A stretch of DNA of 64,000 bases from Lewinellaceae bacterium (GTDB taxonomy: Bacteria; Bacteroidota; Bacteroidia; Chitinophagales; Saprospiraceae): contig JACJXW010000004.1 in assembly GCA_020636405.1 (NCBI GenBank), forward strand, positions 3,584,001 to 3,648,000, in the 5' to 3' direction. Under the pieces are notes generated by a model. It was not told the DNA's origin. It did not search any database and saw only the letters and a list, made by a program, of their open reading frames with translations. Each line of letters begins with the position of its first letter. Position 1 is the first letter of the stretch. Of this stretch, positions 15,757 through 25,051 are shown in pieces. Both the position numbers and the translations under genes were made by a program.

Positions 15757-16865
15757 GTCCCTTGCCGTTGGAATGGAATAATGATGGTAACCTCAAAACC
15801 TTTGCCTTCTTCGGAATGGATGTTAAAGGTGAAATTCTCCCGATAGATCAACTTCAACCTTTCCCGTACGTTTTTCAGCCCTATCCCGGAGGACGCCAGT
15901 TCTTCCGGCGGCCGGGAGTTTCCCGTCCCGTCATCGCGGACGACGATCATAATCTGTTCGCCTTCGATCTTTCTGCAGGACAGTTCGATCTTTCCGGGCT
16001 CAGTCCGGTTTGCGAAGCCATGTTTGACCGCGTTTTCTACCAGCGGTTGGAGTAACAGGGTCGGGATCATGGCCTCAAGGGCCCTTTCGTCAATCTGGTA
16101 TTCCGTTGTAAGGCGGTCCGGGAAACGGGCCTGTTCAATATTGAGGTAATTTTTGATAAAGTCAAGCTCTTCCCAGAGGGGCCCCTGGTTGCGCTTGTCC
16201 TGATCGAGAACGAAACGCAGAAGGTTGCCTAACTGAGATACGACTTTCTGAGCTTGCTTTTTGTCAAACTCCATAAGGGAAGAAATGGTATTCAGCGTAT
16301 TGAATAGAAAATGAGGCTGGAGCTGCAAGCGTAAAGCGTTGAGCTGTGCACTAGAAAGCTGCCCTTCCAGTTGAGCCAGTTCGAGCTGGTTTTTGCGGTA
16401 TTTCCGGCGGAGTTCAATGGCTGTGATCACCGCATAGAGGATACCGAACTCAATTAGGCGGGTAATCACTGCAGCTGGCAATACACCGATCATGTGTTTT
16501 ACCGTGTCCAGCGTCATCTTTTTGATTCCCAGGAAGTGGATGGTAGGGAAATAAAGCAGGTTGGATATCAACTCGTGTAACAAGGCCAGTAAAGTGCCCC
16601 CCAGCAGTATCCTCAGGAAAAGGATGCCGTTATTGGCGCTGGGGCGTTCTTGTATGCGCCCGACGACATAGTAGACCAATGGAAGGATGAGCGCCCAGGT
16701 CATGTAATTTACTACATGGATGAACCAGCCCCTGTCCCACATGAATTTATCTGCTTCATTATAGTACATCATGAAGAGATAGTTGCGCAGCCCTACCAGC
16801 GAACCGAGGGCAATACTCGCCAGTATGGCGTGTAGATAAGGAATAGGTAATTTGCGCGGACTCAT
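15753..16865 (-). CDS. LytS-type sensor histidine kinase
   Basis: 370 residues. About four membrane helices in the first 150 residues are followed by a His_kinase domain (PF06580) with phospho-acceptor H185 in LQPHFLFNTLN. The ATP-binding region carries PLVENAVKHG and later GIGLKNVRERL. It signals to the LytTR regulator whose gene overlaps its stop. TACTTTG lies just before the start codon, similar to the arrangement at the FRG gene. The stimulus cannot be read from the sequence. Confidence 0.92.
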   Translation of the reverse strand: MSPRKLPIPYLHAILASIALGSLVGLRNYLFMMYYNEADKFMWDRGWFIHVVNYMTWALILPLVYYVVGRIQERPSANNGILFLRILLGGTLLALLHELISNLLYFPTIHFLGIKKMTLDTVKHMIGVLPAAVITRLIEFGILYAVITAIELRRKYRKNQLELAQLEGQLSSAQLNALRLQLQPHFLFNTLNTISSLMEFDKKQAQKVVSQLGNLLRFVLDQDKRNQGPLWEELDFIKNYLNIEQARFPDRLTTEYQIDERALEAMIPTLLLQPLVENAVKHGFANRTEPGKIELSCRKIEGEQIMIVVRDDGTGNSRPPEELASSGIGLKNVRERLKLIYRENFTFNIHSEEGKGFEVTIIIPFQRQGT

Positions 16866-16976
16866 ACCCCAAAGTAATTAAAAAAGCAGGAAACAGCAGA
16901 GCTCTTTGGGGTGAATGGATAGAAAAGTGGCCGTTTGGTTTTTCGATAACAAAAAGCCCGCTATCTTGGTGGAGAT

Positions 16977-17717
16977 ATGCCAGACAGCCGCAAACATAGA
17001 GGGCAGCATCCATCTGATGCCAGATTGTTCAGCAGAAGCCAGTTGCCAAAACTACAACAGGCAGTCCGGGACCTTTCCTGGTTATGGTCCAGAGGGTATG
17101 CTGAAAAGTCTTCTCTGAAATTAGTAGGCGACCGTTACCGCCTGCAGAGCCGCCAACGCCTTGCCGTCAGCCGTTCATCCTGTTCTCGGCAGGCAGCGTC
17201 GCGCCGGCACCTCCATGCCCTTACGGAAGAAGCGATGAACGGAAACACTCTTTTCATCGACGGATTTAACGTTCTGATCACTGTCGAAAGTGCTCTATCC
17301 GGAGGTTTCATTTTGGAAGGGGTGGATAGCTGTTACCGGGATATAGCCAGTATTCATGGGTCCTACAGGCGGGTCCTGGAAACAGAGCAGGCCATTGTCC
17401 TGGCGGGAAGATCCTTGGAGCAGCTGGGCGTTAGCCAGGCCGTATGGTACCTCGACCGCCCGGTTTCCAATAGCGGCAGGCTCAAACAGATAATTATGGA
17501 AGTGGCCGCGCAAAATAACTGGCATTGGGAGGCAGCCCTTTATTACAATCCGGACCACCAACTTGCCAACCAGCCGGCACCCACCGCTTCTTCCGATAGC
17601 GTAATTCTCGATGGAGTGGCTCAGTGGTTCAACCTTGCCCGTTATATCGTAGACTGCTTCGTTCCCGGAGCGCTCATCCTTCCTATGGGGCAGCTTGCCC
17701 GCCCGGCCCCCCTCTGA
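16977..17717 (+). CDS. DUF434 / DUF5616 protein
   Basis: 246 residues. The N-terminal DUF434 part has KHRGQHPSDARLFS (about 6-19), then LSWLWSRGY, LKLVGDRYRL and RQRLAVSRSS. The C-terminal part begins LFIDGFNVLITVESAL (about 91-106), which looks like the start of a NYN/PIN-type nuclease fold, followed by WYLDRPVSNSGRL with acidic residues further on (ASSDSVILDGVAQWF). DUF434 proteins are conserved in archaea and scattered bacteria and have no settled function. RNA processing is a fair guess from the NYN-like strand, not shown. Monocistronic by spacing. Confidence 0.8.
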   Translation: MPDSRKHRGQHPSDARLFSRSQLPKLQQAVRDLSWLWSRGYAEKSSLKLVGDRYRLQSRQRLAVSRSSCSRQAASRRHLHALTEEAMNGNTLFIDGFNVLITVESALSGGFILEGVDSCYRDIASIHGSYRRVLETEQAIVLAGRSLEQLGVSQAVWYLDRPVSNSGRLKQIIMEVAAQNNWHWEAALYYNPDHQLANQPAPTASSDSVILDGVAQWFNLARYIVDCFVPGALILPMGQLARPAPL

Positions 17718-17938
17718 TTATTTCGCCAATGTCGGTGGGTAAAGCCATTTGGCGGGTAAAGGTGGATTTTGTCAATTTTTTTTCTTAAATTTCTTCTTTT
17801 AGGCCAGAGGTTTCAGCCGGTTAAAACCTGCCTCTGGCACCTCTTACAGCAGGGTTATAATTCTACTTTCAGCCGTATGGAAATTTGGTGGAAAAGCTAT
17901 TGGCCGAACCAGATTCTTTCACAAAACCGAGAATACCT

Positions 17939-18445
17939 ATGCTTAGGATTGCCATTATTACCGCCCTGTTGATCGCCTCCTCCTCTATTGCCTTTGGCCA
18001 GAAGAAAGCTTCTGCTTCCTCTGATGAAGCTGCAATAAAGGAAGTGATCGAGCAAGAATCCCGCACTTTCTGGGCTCGTGATTTCAAAAGCTGGGAGAAG
18101 CTTTGGGTTCATGAGCCTTACACCATCTGGACTGCTGCTTCCAATACTGGTGTTCGTCAGTACAATGGATGGAATGCCTGGAAAGAACAAGTGGAGAACC
18201 TGTTTGCCGAAAGCCCGGAAGCTATACCTTATGATGGAGATGTAAAAAAGCATAATTTCAGCTTCCGGATCTACGGCAACGGCGCCTGGGTTACCTTCGA
18301 ACAAGACAACAAGGGAACCATCACTTACGAAACCCGGATCATGGAAAAGCACGGCGGAAAATGGAAGATAGCTGCGGTTCAACTATTTTTCAATACCAAC
18401 GAACCGGAAGGAGCCCCTGTAAACGTCCAAGGGTTTAACGAATAA
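17939..18445 (+). CDS. Exported NTF2/SnoaL-like (DUF4440-type) protein
   Basis: The start at 17939 gives a signal peptide (MLRIAIITALLIASSSIAFGQ, cut near residue 21). The mature 147 residues fit the NTF2-like cone fold: EAAIKEVIEQESRTFWARDFKSWEKLWVHEPY at the start, then ENLFAESPE, FSFRIYGNGAWVTFEQD, and a closing strand IAAVQLFFN. These folds bind small hydrophobic ligands or act as light catalytic domains. No specific function can be assigned. Monocistronic. Confidence 0.75.
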   Translation: MLRIAIITALLIASSSIAFGQKKASASSDEAAIKEVIEQESRTFWARDFKSWEKLWVHEPYTIWTAASNTGVRQYNGWNAWKEQVENLFAESPEAIPYDGDVKKHNFSFRIYGNGAWVTFEQDNKGTITYETRIMEKHGGKWKIAAVQLFFNTNEPEGAPVNVQGFNE

Positions 18446-18513
18446 TTTTACCTGCCTGGGAGCGAAGTGGCCACTGTAATTGCCGTCTTTCCCGTGGCCA
18501 CCGCTCCACTTCT

Positions 18514-19662
18514 TTATTTTTCTCCTTTCAGGATCTCCCGGGAAATAACCAGTTTCTGTATCTCGGAAGTCCCCTCTCCAATGGTACACAGTTTGGCGTC
18601 CCGGTAGAATTTCTCAGCGGGGAAGTCCTTGGTGTAACCATAACCGCCAAATATCTGTACGGCCTCATTAGCGACCTGCACTGCAGTTTCGGAAGCATAA
18701 TATTTGGCCATTGAAGATATTTTCGTCGTCTTTTTGCCCTGGTCCTTCATCCGCCCGGCCTGGCGGGTCAGTAGCTCCGATGCCTGTATCTTCGTTGCCA
18801 TATCGGCCAGTTTAAAACTGATGGCCTGGAAACTGGAAATGGGTTTTCCAAATTGATGGCGTTCTTGCGCATACTGAACAGCAGCTTCGTAGGCGCCTTT
18901 GGCGATGCCCACAGAGAGGGCGGCGATCGAAATGCGCCCGCCGTCCAGTACCTGCATAGACTGGATAAAACCTTCTCCTACCTTGCCGAGTACCTGGCTT
19001 TTGTGAATGCGGCAGTCGTGGAAAACCAATTCGGTTGTTTCGGAAGCACGCATGCCCAGTTTGTTCTCTTTTTTGCCGGCGGAAAACCCGGGCGTGCCCT
19101 TTTCAATAATAAAGGCCGTCATGCCCCTGCTATCCAGAAGTTCACCTGTACGGGCAACCACCACAGACACCTGGCCCGACTTTCCATGGGTGATGAAATT
19201 TTTAGTTCCGTTGAGGATGTAATAATCCCCATCCGGTTCGGCTACGGTTTTCATCCTTCCGGCGTCACTGCCGGTGTTGGGCTCCGTGAGCCCCCAGGCG
19301 CCCAGCCATTCGCCGGTTGCCAGTTTGGGCAGGTATTTCTCTTTTTGTTCCTCGTTGCCGAACAAGAGGATATGATTGGTGCACAGGGAGTTATGGGCCG
19401 CAACGGACAAACCTATCGCTCCACAGACCTTGCCGATCTCTTCAATGACGGTAATATATTCCTGGTAGCCGAGGCCCGCGCCATGGTATTTTTCCGGAAC
19501 AAGAACGCCCAGAAATCCGAAATGTCCCATCTCGTGGAAGAGGTCAACAGGGAAATGCTGGCTTTCATCCCATTCCATAAGGTGGGGCCGGATATGGCTT
19601 TCTGCGAAGTCCCGCGCCGACTCTTTGATCAACTGTAAGTTATTTATTGTTTCTACGCTCAT
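18514..19662 (-). CDS. Acyl-CoA dehydrogenase
   Basis: 382-residue FAD flavoprotein of beta-oxidation or branched-chain amino-acid breakdown. The signatures are GAWGLTEPNTGSDAG (flavin/substrate contact), ERHQFGKPISSFQAI and FGGYGYTKDFPAEKFYRDAK, then the catalytic base in IGEGTSEIQ (glutamate near residue 365), the placement of short/medium-chain enzymes. Length is normal for that class. A minus-strand TATATTTG at 19765-19772 is a likely promoter. The physiological chain length is not visible. No ETF genes are nearby. Confidence 0.95.
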   Translation of the reverse strand: MSVETINNLQLIKESARDFAESHIRPHLMEWDESQHFPVDLFHEMGHFGFLGVLVPEKYHGAGLGYQEYITVIEEIGKVCGAIGLSVAAHNSLCTNHILLFGNEEQKEKYLPKLATGEWLGAWGLTEPNTGSDAGRMKTVAEPDGDYYILNGTKNFITHGKSGQVSVVVARTGELLDSRGMTAFIIEKGTPGFSAGKKENKLGMRASETTELVFHDCRIHKSQVLGKVGEGFIQSMQVLDGGRISIAALSVGIAKGAYEAAVQYAQERHQFGKPISSFQAISFKLADMATKIQASELLTRQAGRMKDQGKKTTKISSMAKYYASETAVQVANEAVQIFGGYGYTKDFPAEKFYRDAKLCTIGEGTSEIQKLVISREILKGEK

Positions 19663-19764
19663 TGGCTTCTTAGTTTTAGAATTTTATTTTAGGATGACGC
19701 AAAAAGAAAAATAATTGCAGGAAAAACAGGAGCATTTTGTAAAAAATCTCCCTTCCGAAAGCTG

Positions 19765-19772
19765 CAAATATA
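19765..19772 (-). promoter_or_regulatory. -7 box for acyl-CoA dehydrogenase gene (TATATTTG)
   Basis: Minus-strand TATATTTG about 100 bp upstream of the start at 19662; no -33 TTG found. Confidence 0.4.
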
Positions 19773-19856
19773 ACTATAACGCGAATCCAGACGGCAGGTT
19801 TATGGCTGGCTTCGGAGATTATCGAAAAAAATTGATTATCCGATGGGGACAAGGGT

Positions 19857-20990
19857 TTATTTGGAGGATGAAGTGGTTTCATCATGAATACCCAACGCCA
19901 GCTTCATTTTATTGTGGACCTCTGTGTTCTCATAGATCCCTGAAAAAAGTTCGGCAGAAGGCCCATAGGCAAAAACAGGCACCATAGCAGCGGTGTGTCC
20001 ATTAGTTGTAAAAGCCAGCTGAAGTTTATTCATTTGCGATCCCGGATTGATAGCTAAACCACCGCTTTCGTGATCGCCGGTGACCAGTACCAGGGTTTCG
20101 CCATCTCTCTTTGCATACCTCAGCGCCTCGCCTACCACCTGATCGAAATCGATTGCTTCCTCGACCAGTAACCCTCCATCATTGGAGTGTCCTCCCCAGT
20201 CGATCTGCGAACCCTCAACCATCAGGAAGAACCCCTGGTCGCTGCGCCGTTCCAGAAAAGAAATGGCGAAGCTCGTAGCGCCAGGAAGGTAGTCCCGTCC
20301 GGCAGCGTGGGTCAATGGATGCTTATCGGCCGTGAAATAGACGAAAGGGCGCTTGGTGGTCGGATTGATGTCCTTGAGCTCTTCTTTGTAATAATCAGAA
20401 ACGATATACCCTTTTTGCCGCAGCTCCTCGTAAAGGTCCCGTTCATCGTCTTCCCTCCTCTCAAAATATCGTTTGCCGCCACCGATGAGCAGGTCTACAT
20501 CTACGTTGAGAATATCGGCGGCGATTGCTTCGTAAAAAACCCTCAGGGGCTGATGGGCAATAAAAGAAGCAGGAGTGGCGTGCACGATCGTCGATGAAGC
20601 GATAAGTCCGGTGGCATAGCCCCGGGATTCGAGTTCTTCCAGAATGGTGGTACATGGCACCGTATCCTGGGTCATACCTATCGAGCCGTTGTAGGTTTTG
20701 ACTCCACAGGCGAATGCGGTAGCGCCGGCAGCGGAGTCGGTGATAAGGTCACTGGAAGAGTAGGGTTTGTGAAATCCAATAATGGAAAACTGCTCCAGGT
20801 TCAGTTTGTTGTTATTACTATAGAGGGCGGCGGAAATCTGAGGAAGCCCCATGCCGTCGCCGATCAGGAGAATGATGTTTTTCGCAGGGCGAAGCTCATT
20901 CGATGCAGGAGCCACGATCTTCTCCGGGCTTTTGCATGCCTGCAAAATGAAGATGAGGAGGATCGTACCTAAAAAGAGCCTGTAAGGCAT
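19857..20990 (-). CDS. Alkaline phosphatase (lipoprotein)
   Basis: The start at 20990 gives a lipoprotein signal (YRLFLGTILLIFILQAC). The catalytic domain has the first metal site LIGDGMG, the nucleophile serine in TDSAAGATAFACGVKT, SQIDWGGHSND, and the C-terminal metal site VTGDHESGG. It would release phosphate from organic esters in the periplasm or at the outer membrane. 377 residues, shorter than some members because it lacks a large crown insertion. No Pho-box is recognisable; phosphate regulation cannot be judged. Confidence 0.93.
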   Translation of the reverse strand: MPYRLFLGTILLIFILQACKSPEKIVAPASNELRPAKNIILLIGDGMGLPQISAALYSNNNKLNLEQFSIIGFHKPYSSSDLITDSAAGATAFACGVKTYNGSIGMTQDTVPCTTILEELESRGYATGLIASSTIVHATPASFIAHQPLRVFYEAIAADILNVDVDLLIGGGKRYFERREDDERDLYEELRQKGYIVSDYYKEELKDINPTTKRPFVYFTADKHPLTHAAGRDYLPGATSFAISFLERRSDQGFFLMVEGSQIDWGGHSNDGGLLVEEAIDFDQVVGEALRYAKRDGETLVLVTGDHESGGLAINPGSQMNKLQLAFTTNGHTAAMVPVFAYGPSAELFSGIYENTEVHNKMKLALGIHDETTSSSK

Positions 20991-21146
20991 AGACCTAGTA
21001 TTTTGTAGCCACTTTATTTGAAGCATGGATATTACACAATTTCCATCTTTCATGAAATAAATTTACAGACAAATCTTTTGTTCGAAATATAATTTTTTTA
21101 ACACAAAAAAAATGCGCTAATACTGGAATTTTATTTGGTTTAGGTG

Positions 21147-21154
21147 TAGTTTTG
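21147..21154 (+). promoter_or_regulatory. -7 box for CotH-like gene (TAGTTTTG)
   Basis: TAGTTTTG fits TAnnTTTG, 48 bp before the ATG at 21202, in an AT-rich stretch. A TTTG lies at 21134-21137, but it is too close to be the -33 box. Confidence 0.45.
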
Positions 21155-21201
21155 CACCGGAATGGCAATTAATATTTTTTAGATCAATAAATTGCTAAGT
21201 A

Positions 21202-22317
21202 ATGATCACCCGAACTTTAAAAACCCTTGCAGTCATACTGGCTGCGGCCACTACTGTTTTCGCCACCCCTAGAACGCCTGCCAGGACTATTTTCGACGAT
21301 TTCCTGCAAGCTGAGATGCTCGAGTTTACGCTGGAAGTTGACCTTTCCGAGCTGATCGAGAACCGCCGTACGGAAGACTACCTTCCAGCGGTTTTTACGT
21401 TCGAAGATGCTTCCGGCAAGGAAATTTCCCAGGAAATTAAAGTAAAACCCCGGGGCAAATTTCGTCGCAGGGTTTGTAATTTCCCGCCTCTGATGCTGAA
21501 CTTTTCCAAAGGGCAGCTGGAGGAGGAAGGATACCTTCCGGAGTATGACAAGCTTAAGCTCGTTACTCATTGCCTTGACGATAAGACGACGAGCAAGGAG
21601 CAGGTAATGAGGGAATTTCTGGCGTACAAGCTTTACAATGAACTTACGGACCAAAGTTACAGAGTACAACTGGCTAAAGTAACTTATGTTGACACTAAGG
21701 GTAAAGTTGGCAAAATTAAACGTTACGGATTTATTATTGAAGATACGGACGAAATGGCACATAGGCTGGGTGGAGAAGAATGTGAGGACTGCCACGGCTT
21801 GTCTTCCAGCAATAACCTAGTTCTGGCTAGTGAAAACCGGCTGGCCGTATTTCAATATATGATCGGGAACACCGACTGGGACCTCAATATGGTCAGAAAT
21901 GTCAAAATGGTTAATCTGAATGGGGGAGGAGCGGTAATTCCCGTTCCTTATGATTTCGATTTTTCAGGATTGGTTAATGCCCCTTATGCTATCCCGAATT
22001 CAGAAATAGGCCAGCTCACTATTCGCCAGCGGGTATTCCAAGGGCTTGAGGGCGAACGGAAATTGTTTGAACAAACCCTGCGGCACTTTCTGTCAAAAAG
22101 AGAGCGCCTGGTTGAAGTGGTGGAACAATTCAAGGGCCTCAGTTGGGAAAGCCGTAACGATATGGTCAATTACCTGGATACTTTTTTCAGGGATGTAGAG
22201 TTGATCCTGGAAGGAGGGCAGCCGCAGGACGGCTCACTCCAGAGGGCTATCCTCGAGCATGCCAGGGAGGACATCAAGCCTGAAAGCGGCGCCAATAATT
22301 CCACTCTTGGTAAGTAA
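21202..22317 (+). CDS. Exported CotH-like protein (possible atypical kinase)
   Basis: 371 residues with a signal peptide (about 1-22). Features that recall the CotH atypical kinase family are VKPRGKFRRRVCNFPPLMLNF near 89-109, YDKLKLVTHC, REFLAYKLYNEL, the catalytic-loop-like GNTDWDLNMVRN (about 226-237) and PVPYDFDFSGLV (about 251-262) with a DxD metal site. If correct it would phosphorylate an envelope protein. The match rests on spaced motifs only, so an unrelated fold is possible. A CxxC (CEDCHG) sits in the middle. Monocistronic. Confidence 0.6.
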   Translation: MITRTLKTLAVILAAATTVFATPRTPARTIFDDFLQAEMLEFTLEVDLSELIENRRTEDYLPAVFTFEDASGKEISQEIKVKPRGKFRRRVCNFPPLMLNFSKGQLEEEGYLPEYDKLKLVTHCLDDKTTSKEQVMREFLAYKLYNELTDQSYRVQLAKVTYVDTKGKVGKIKRYGFIIEDTDEMAHRLGGEECEDCHGLSSSNNLVLASENRLAVFQYMIGNTDWDLNMVRNVKMVNLNGGGAVIPVPYDFDFSGLVNAPYAIPNSEIGQLTIRQRVFQGLEGERKLFEQTLRHFLSKRERLVEVVEQFKGLSWESRNDMVNYLDTFFRDVELILEGGQPQDGSLQRAILEHAREDIKPESGANNSTLGK

Positions 22318-22381
22318 GTTTTATCGCCTGCCAATTCTAAGAGGGAAAGGAATCCTTCTCCCTTAAGAACAACTGATCGGT

Positions 22382-23245
22382 TCAGGCGTACCGTTCGACG
22401 ATCCTTTGTACCGACTTTGCATACCCTCCGCCAAATAAATTGACATGTACCAGCAGATAATACAACTGGTACATGTCAATTCTTTCTTCCAGCCCTGGTT
22501 GGCAGGGGTAATCCTCTTCATAAGCATGGTAAAATGAGGTTGAGAAACCTCCAAAGAGCTGGGACATCGCCAGGTCCATCTCGCGATGGGAATAACTGAC
22601 GGCCGGGTCTATCAGCACCGGAGTGTCTTTAGGCGCGGAGATGAAGTTACCGCTCCACAGGTCACCGTGGATCAGAGCGGGAGGCTCCCTGGGGCAAACG
22701 TCAGCTATCCGTTTATAGAGCTTATCGAAGCCTGCGGCAGCGCCTGGCCACAAACCTCCTTCAGAAACGGCCATGCTGGCCTGAGGCTCCAGCCTCTCGA
22801 GAATATAGAATTCGCTCCAGGTGTCGTGCTGGTGGTTGGTTTGAGGAAGGCTTCCGATGAAATTATGGTGATTCAGTCCAAACTGGTTAGCGGTATGTCG
22901 GTGCAACTGAGCCAAACCCCGTCCAAAGCGCTCCCAGAACTGCTGAGTGCGTTCCACTTCTTCGATGTACTCCATTACCAGAAACGCATAGCCCTCTGCC
23001 TGCGCGGCGCCCAGAACCCGAGGGACGCTTATGGCTTTACTATCGTTCAGCAACTGAAGTCCGGCCGCTTCTTTTTCAAACATGTATATGGCGCCGGGCT
23101 TGGAGTTCATCTTGAGAAAAAACAGCCCCTGGCGGGCCTCTACCAGCCGGGCCTCATTGATGTCTCCTCCGCCGATGAAAGAAGCGCGGATGACAGAGAG
23201 CCCAAACTTCTTTTCGCATTCAGCTCTGACCCCTTGTGGCAGCAC
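22382..23245 (-). CDS. Fructosamine kinase family protein
   Basis: 287-residue small-molecule kinase with an APH-like fold. The N-lobe shows SFIGGGDINEARLVE and GLFFLKMN, the hinge VMEYIE, the catalytic loop ALIHGDLWSGNF and the metal site VLIDPAVSYSHREMDLAMSQLFGGF. These enzymes phosphorylate fructosamines or ribulosamines, destabilising sugars attached to protein amines (deglycation). The stop is only 64 bp after the convergent CotH-like gene. It starts 2 bp before the next minus-strand gene ends, so it may be co-transcribed with the upstream LytTR regulator. Confidence 0.92.
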   Translation of the reverse strand: MLPQGVRAECEKKFGLSVIRASFIGGGDINEARLVEARQGLFFLKMNSKPGAIYMFEKEAAGLQLLNDSKAISVPRVLGAAQAEGYAFLVMEYIEEVERTQQFWERFGRGLAQLHRHTANQFGLNHHNFIGSLPQTNHQHDTWSEFYILERLEPQASMAVSEGGLWPGAAAGFDKLYKRIADVCPREPPALIHGDLWSGNFISAPKDTPVLIDPAVSYSHREMDLAMSQLFGGFSTSFYHAYEEDYPCQPGLEERIDMYQLYYLLVHVNLFGGGYAKSVQRIVERYA

Positions 23246-23247
23246 GG

Positions 23248-23979
23248 TTACAATCGGTTTTTATTGATGATCTCAAGCAACTCGTCCCGATAGTTCTTAC
23301 CGATAGGCAAATGCTTGGCCTGGTTTTTTTCCATCACTTCGATCATATTGCCGACAATGGCCTCGATCTTATCCACATTGACGATATAGGAACGGTGGAT
23401 CCGTTTAAAAGCGCTTTGCGGCAGCTTCTCCTCCAAGCTTTTCATCGTTTGTAGCGTGATCACCCGGCTGTTTTCCATTCGGATGATGACATAGTCTTTC
23501 AGCCCTTCAATATAGATGATATCCGCATAGTTGATCTTCACCAGCTTTTTATCCGCTTTAACAAAAATGAAATCGGGCTCCTCTTCCCCTTCGGCAACCG
23601 GGGCTGCTCCACTGCGGCTCTGTAGTTCGAGTTGTTCCAGAGCCTTGTTGACGGCTTTCATGAACCGCTCCAGAGAAATGGGCTTCAGGAGGTAATCCAG
23701 CGCATTGAGCTCAAAGCCTTCGATGGCGTAATTGGGGTATGCAGTAGTGAATATGACAAGTGGAGGATGGCTGAGCGTTTTAAGAAAATCCACCCCGGTA
23801 AGCTGGGGCATCTGTATGTCCAGGAACATCAGCCCTATATCGTGGTTCTTCAGCGCCTCGTTGGCCTCCAGGGCATTGCTGCACTTCTGAACGAGGTTGA
23901 GCTCAGGGATCTTTTCGATATAAGTCTCCAGAACATCCTGAGCCAGAGGCTCGTCATCAACGATGATTACATTAATCAT
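23248..23979 (-). CDS. LytTR-family response regulator
   Basis: 243 residues. The receiver domain has D8-D9 and phospho-acceptor D54 in LMFLDIQMPQL, and a lysine in LLKPISLERF. The C-terminal LytTR domain (about 135-235) includes FVKADKKLVKINYADIIYIEGLKDYV and FKRIHRSYIVN. Paired with the sensor kinase upstream (16-bp gap). It resembles the pair at 14968-16865 but is a separate system by sequence. The fructosamine kinase gene follows 2 bp after its stop. Confidence 0.93.
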   Translation of the reverse strand: MINVIIVDDEPLAQDVLETYIEKIPELNLVQKCSNALEANEALKNHDIGLMFLDIQMPQLTGVDFLKTLSHPPLVIFTTAYPNYAIEGFELNALDYLLKPISLERFMKAVNKALEQLELQSRSGAAPVAEGEEEPDFIFVKADKKLVKINYADIIYIEGLKDYVIIRMENSRVITLQTMKSLEEKLPQSAFKRIHRSYIVNVDKIEAIVGNMIEVMEKNQAKHLPIGKNYRDELLEIINKNRL

Positions 23980-23995
23980 GAAACAGAGTTTAAGT

Positions 23996-25051
23996 TTATG
24001 CCAATTCTAATTTAAGGTTTACAGCGTAGGATTTCGGCGAATCCTCAATTTCCAGTTCGTATTGATTCGGGTACAATAGGTTCAGGCGCCGGTGAATATT
24101 GACCAGCCCTATGCCGCCGCTCCGGCGGCCGTCCTGCTTAGGAGGGGTGTCCGGCTTGCTGTTCTCGATAAAAAAGTGAATGTCGTGTTCTTCGACCAAT
24201 AATCTGATGTTGACAAAACCGGTAGAGATCTGGTTGCTCAGCCCATGTTTAAAGCTATTCTCCAAAAATGGAATGAACATAAGGGGCGCGATTTTTTGGT
24301 CGGTTATTTTTCCTTGTACCTCGAAGCTGATTTCCACATTTTTGCCTTGTCGCAGCCGTTCAAGGTCGAGGTAGTTGCGGATATAGTGGACCTCCTTGCT
24401 CAGAAGTACTTGTTTTTCGTTGCACTCATAAAGCATATAGCGCATCATTTCTGACAGCTTGATAACGATTTCCGGTGCTTTGTCGGATTTCTTAAGGGTT
24501 AGCGCGTAGAGGTTGTTCAGGGTGTTGAACAAAAAATGAGGATTGATCTGGGACTTCAGGAAGCGGAGCTCAGACTGCATGGTCTGGGTTTGCAGTTCCT
24601 GCTTTTCCCGAAGGTGCCGCGCCCAGTCGGAAATGATTTTATAGATGGTGGATGACCCTGCAATGAAAAAAGTGACCAGGAAATACCAGTTCATATTGTT
24701 GAGCAATTCTGCCTGTGCCTGGGTATAACCCTGGAATTTGAAGTAAAAGGCCAGCACCTTCAAAGGGGTTATGATGAGGGTGGCCAGGATGAGCAACCCG
24801 CAATAGGTCAGGAAGCGCTTTTTGGTAAGATAGTTGGGGACAAGGTAGAAGAGGTTAAAATAGACAATGAGCCCGTAGAAAAAAATATTGATCAGTTCGT
24901 TGCTGAAAGTAAAGAGAAAACCTTGCTCTGTCCCTTCGATCAAGGTCAGTAGCAACAACAATACCATCCAGAAGAGGGCATGGTAGCCTACCTTTCTGCT
25001 GATCCAATCAGGGATCCGGCCTGTCTGAGTTTTCTGGGCTACTGTATCCAT
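23996..25051 (-). CDS. LytS-type sensor histidine kinase
   Basis: 351 residues with four membrane helices (about 24-40, 50-71, 80-104, 122-140). A His_kinase domain follows, with H172 in INPHFLFNTLNN, PFLENSFKHGLS for ATP/Mg binding and GGIGLVNIHRRLNLLYP. There is no obvious extracellular sensor, so the membrane part itself may sense. It is the partner of the LytTR regulator downstream. It shares a 353-bp upstream region with the divergent folE. Confidence 0.92.
   Translation of the reverse strand: MDTVAQKTQTGRIPDWISRKVGYHALFWMVLLLLLTLIEGTEQGFLFTFSNELINIFFYGLIVYFNLFYLVPNYLTKKRFLTYCGLLILATLIITPLKVLAFYFKFQGYTQAQAELLNNMNWYFLVTFFIAGSSTIYKIISDWARHLREKQELQTQTMQSELRFLKSQINPHFLFNTLNNLYALTLKKSDKAPEIVIKLSEMMRYMLYECNEKQVLLSKEVHYIRNYLDLERLRQGKNVEISFEVQGKITDQKIAPLMFIPFLENSFKHGLSNQISTGFVNIRLLVEEHDIHFFIENSKPDTPPKQDGRRSGGIGLVNIHRRLNLLYPNQYELEIEDSPKSYAVNLKLELA

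Noticed and set aside
14968..25051. The two LytS/LytTR pairs as a recent duplication
   Set aside because: The kinases differ throughout their membrane parts and the regulators differ in linker and output domain; gene spacing also differs (4-bp overlap versus 16-bp gap).
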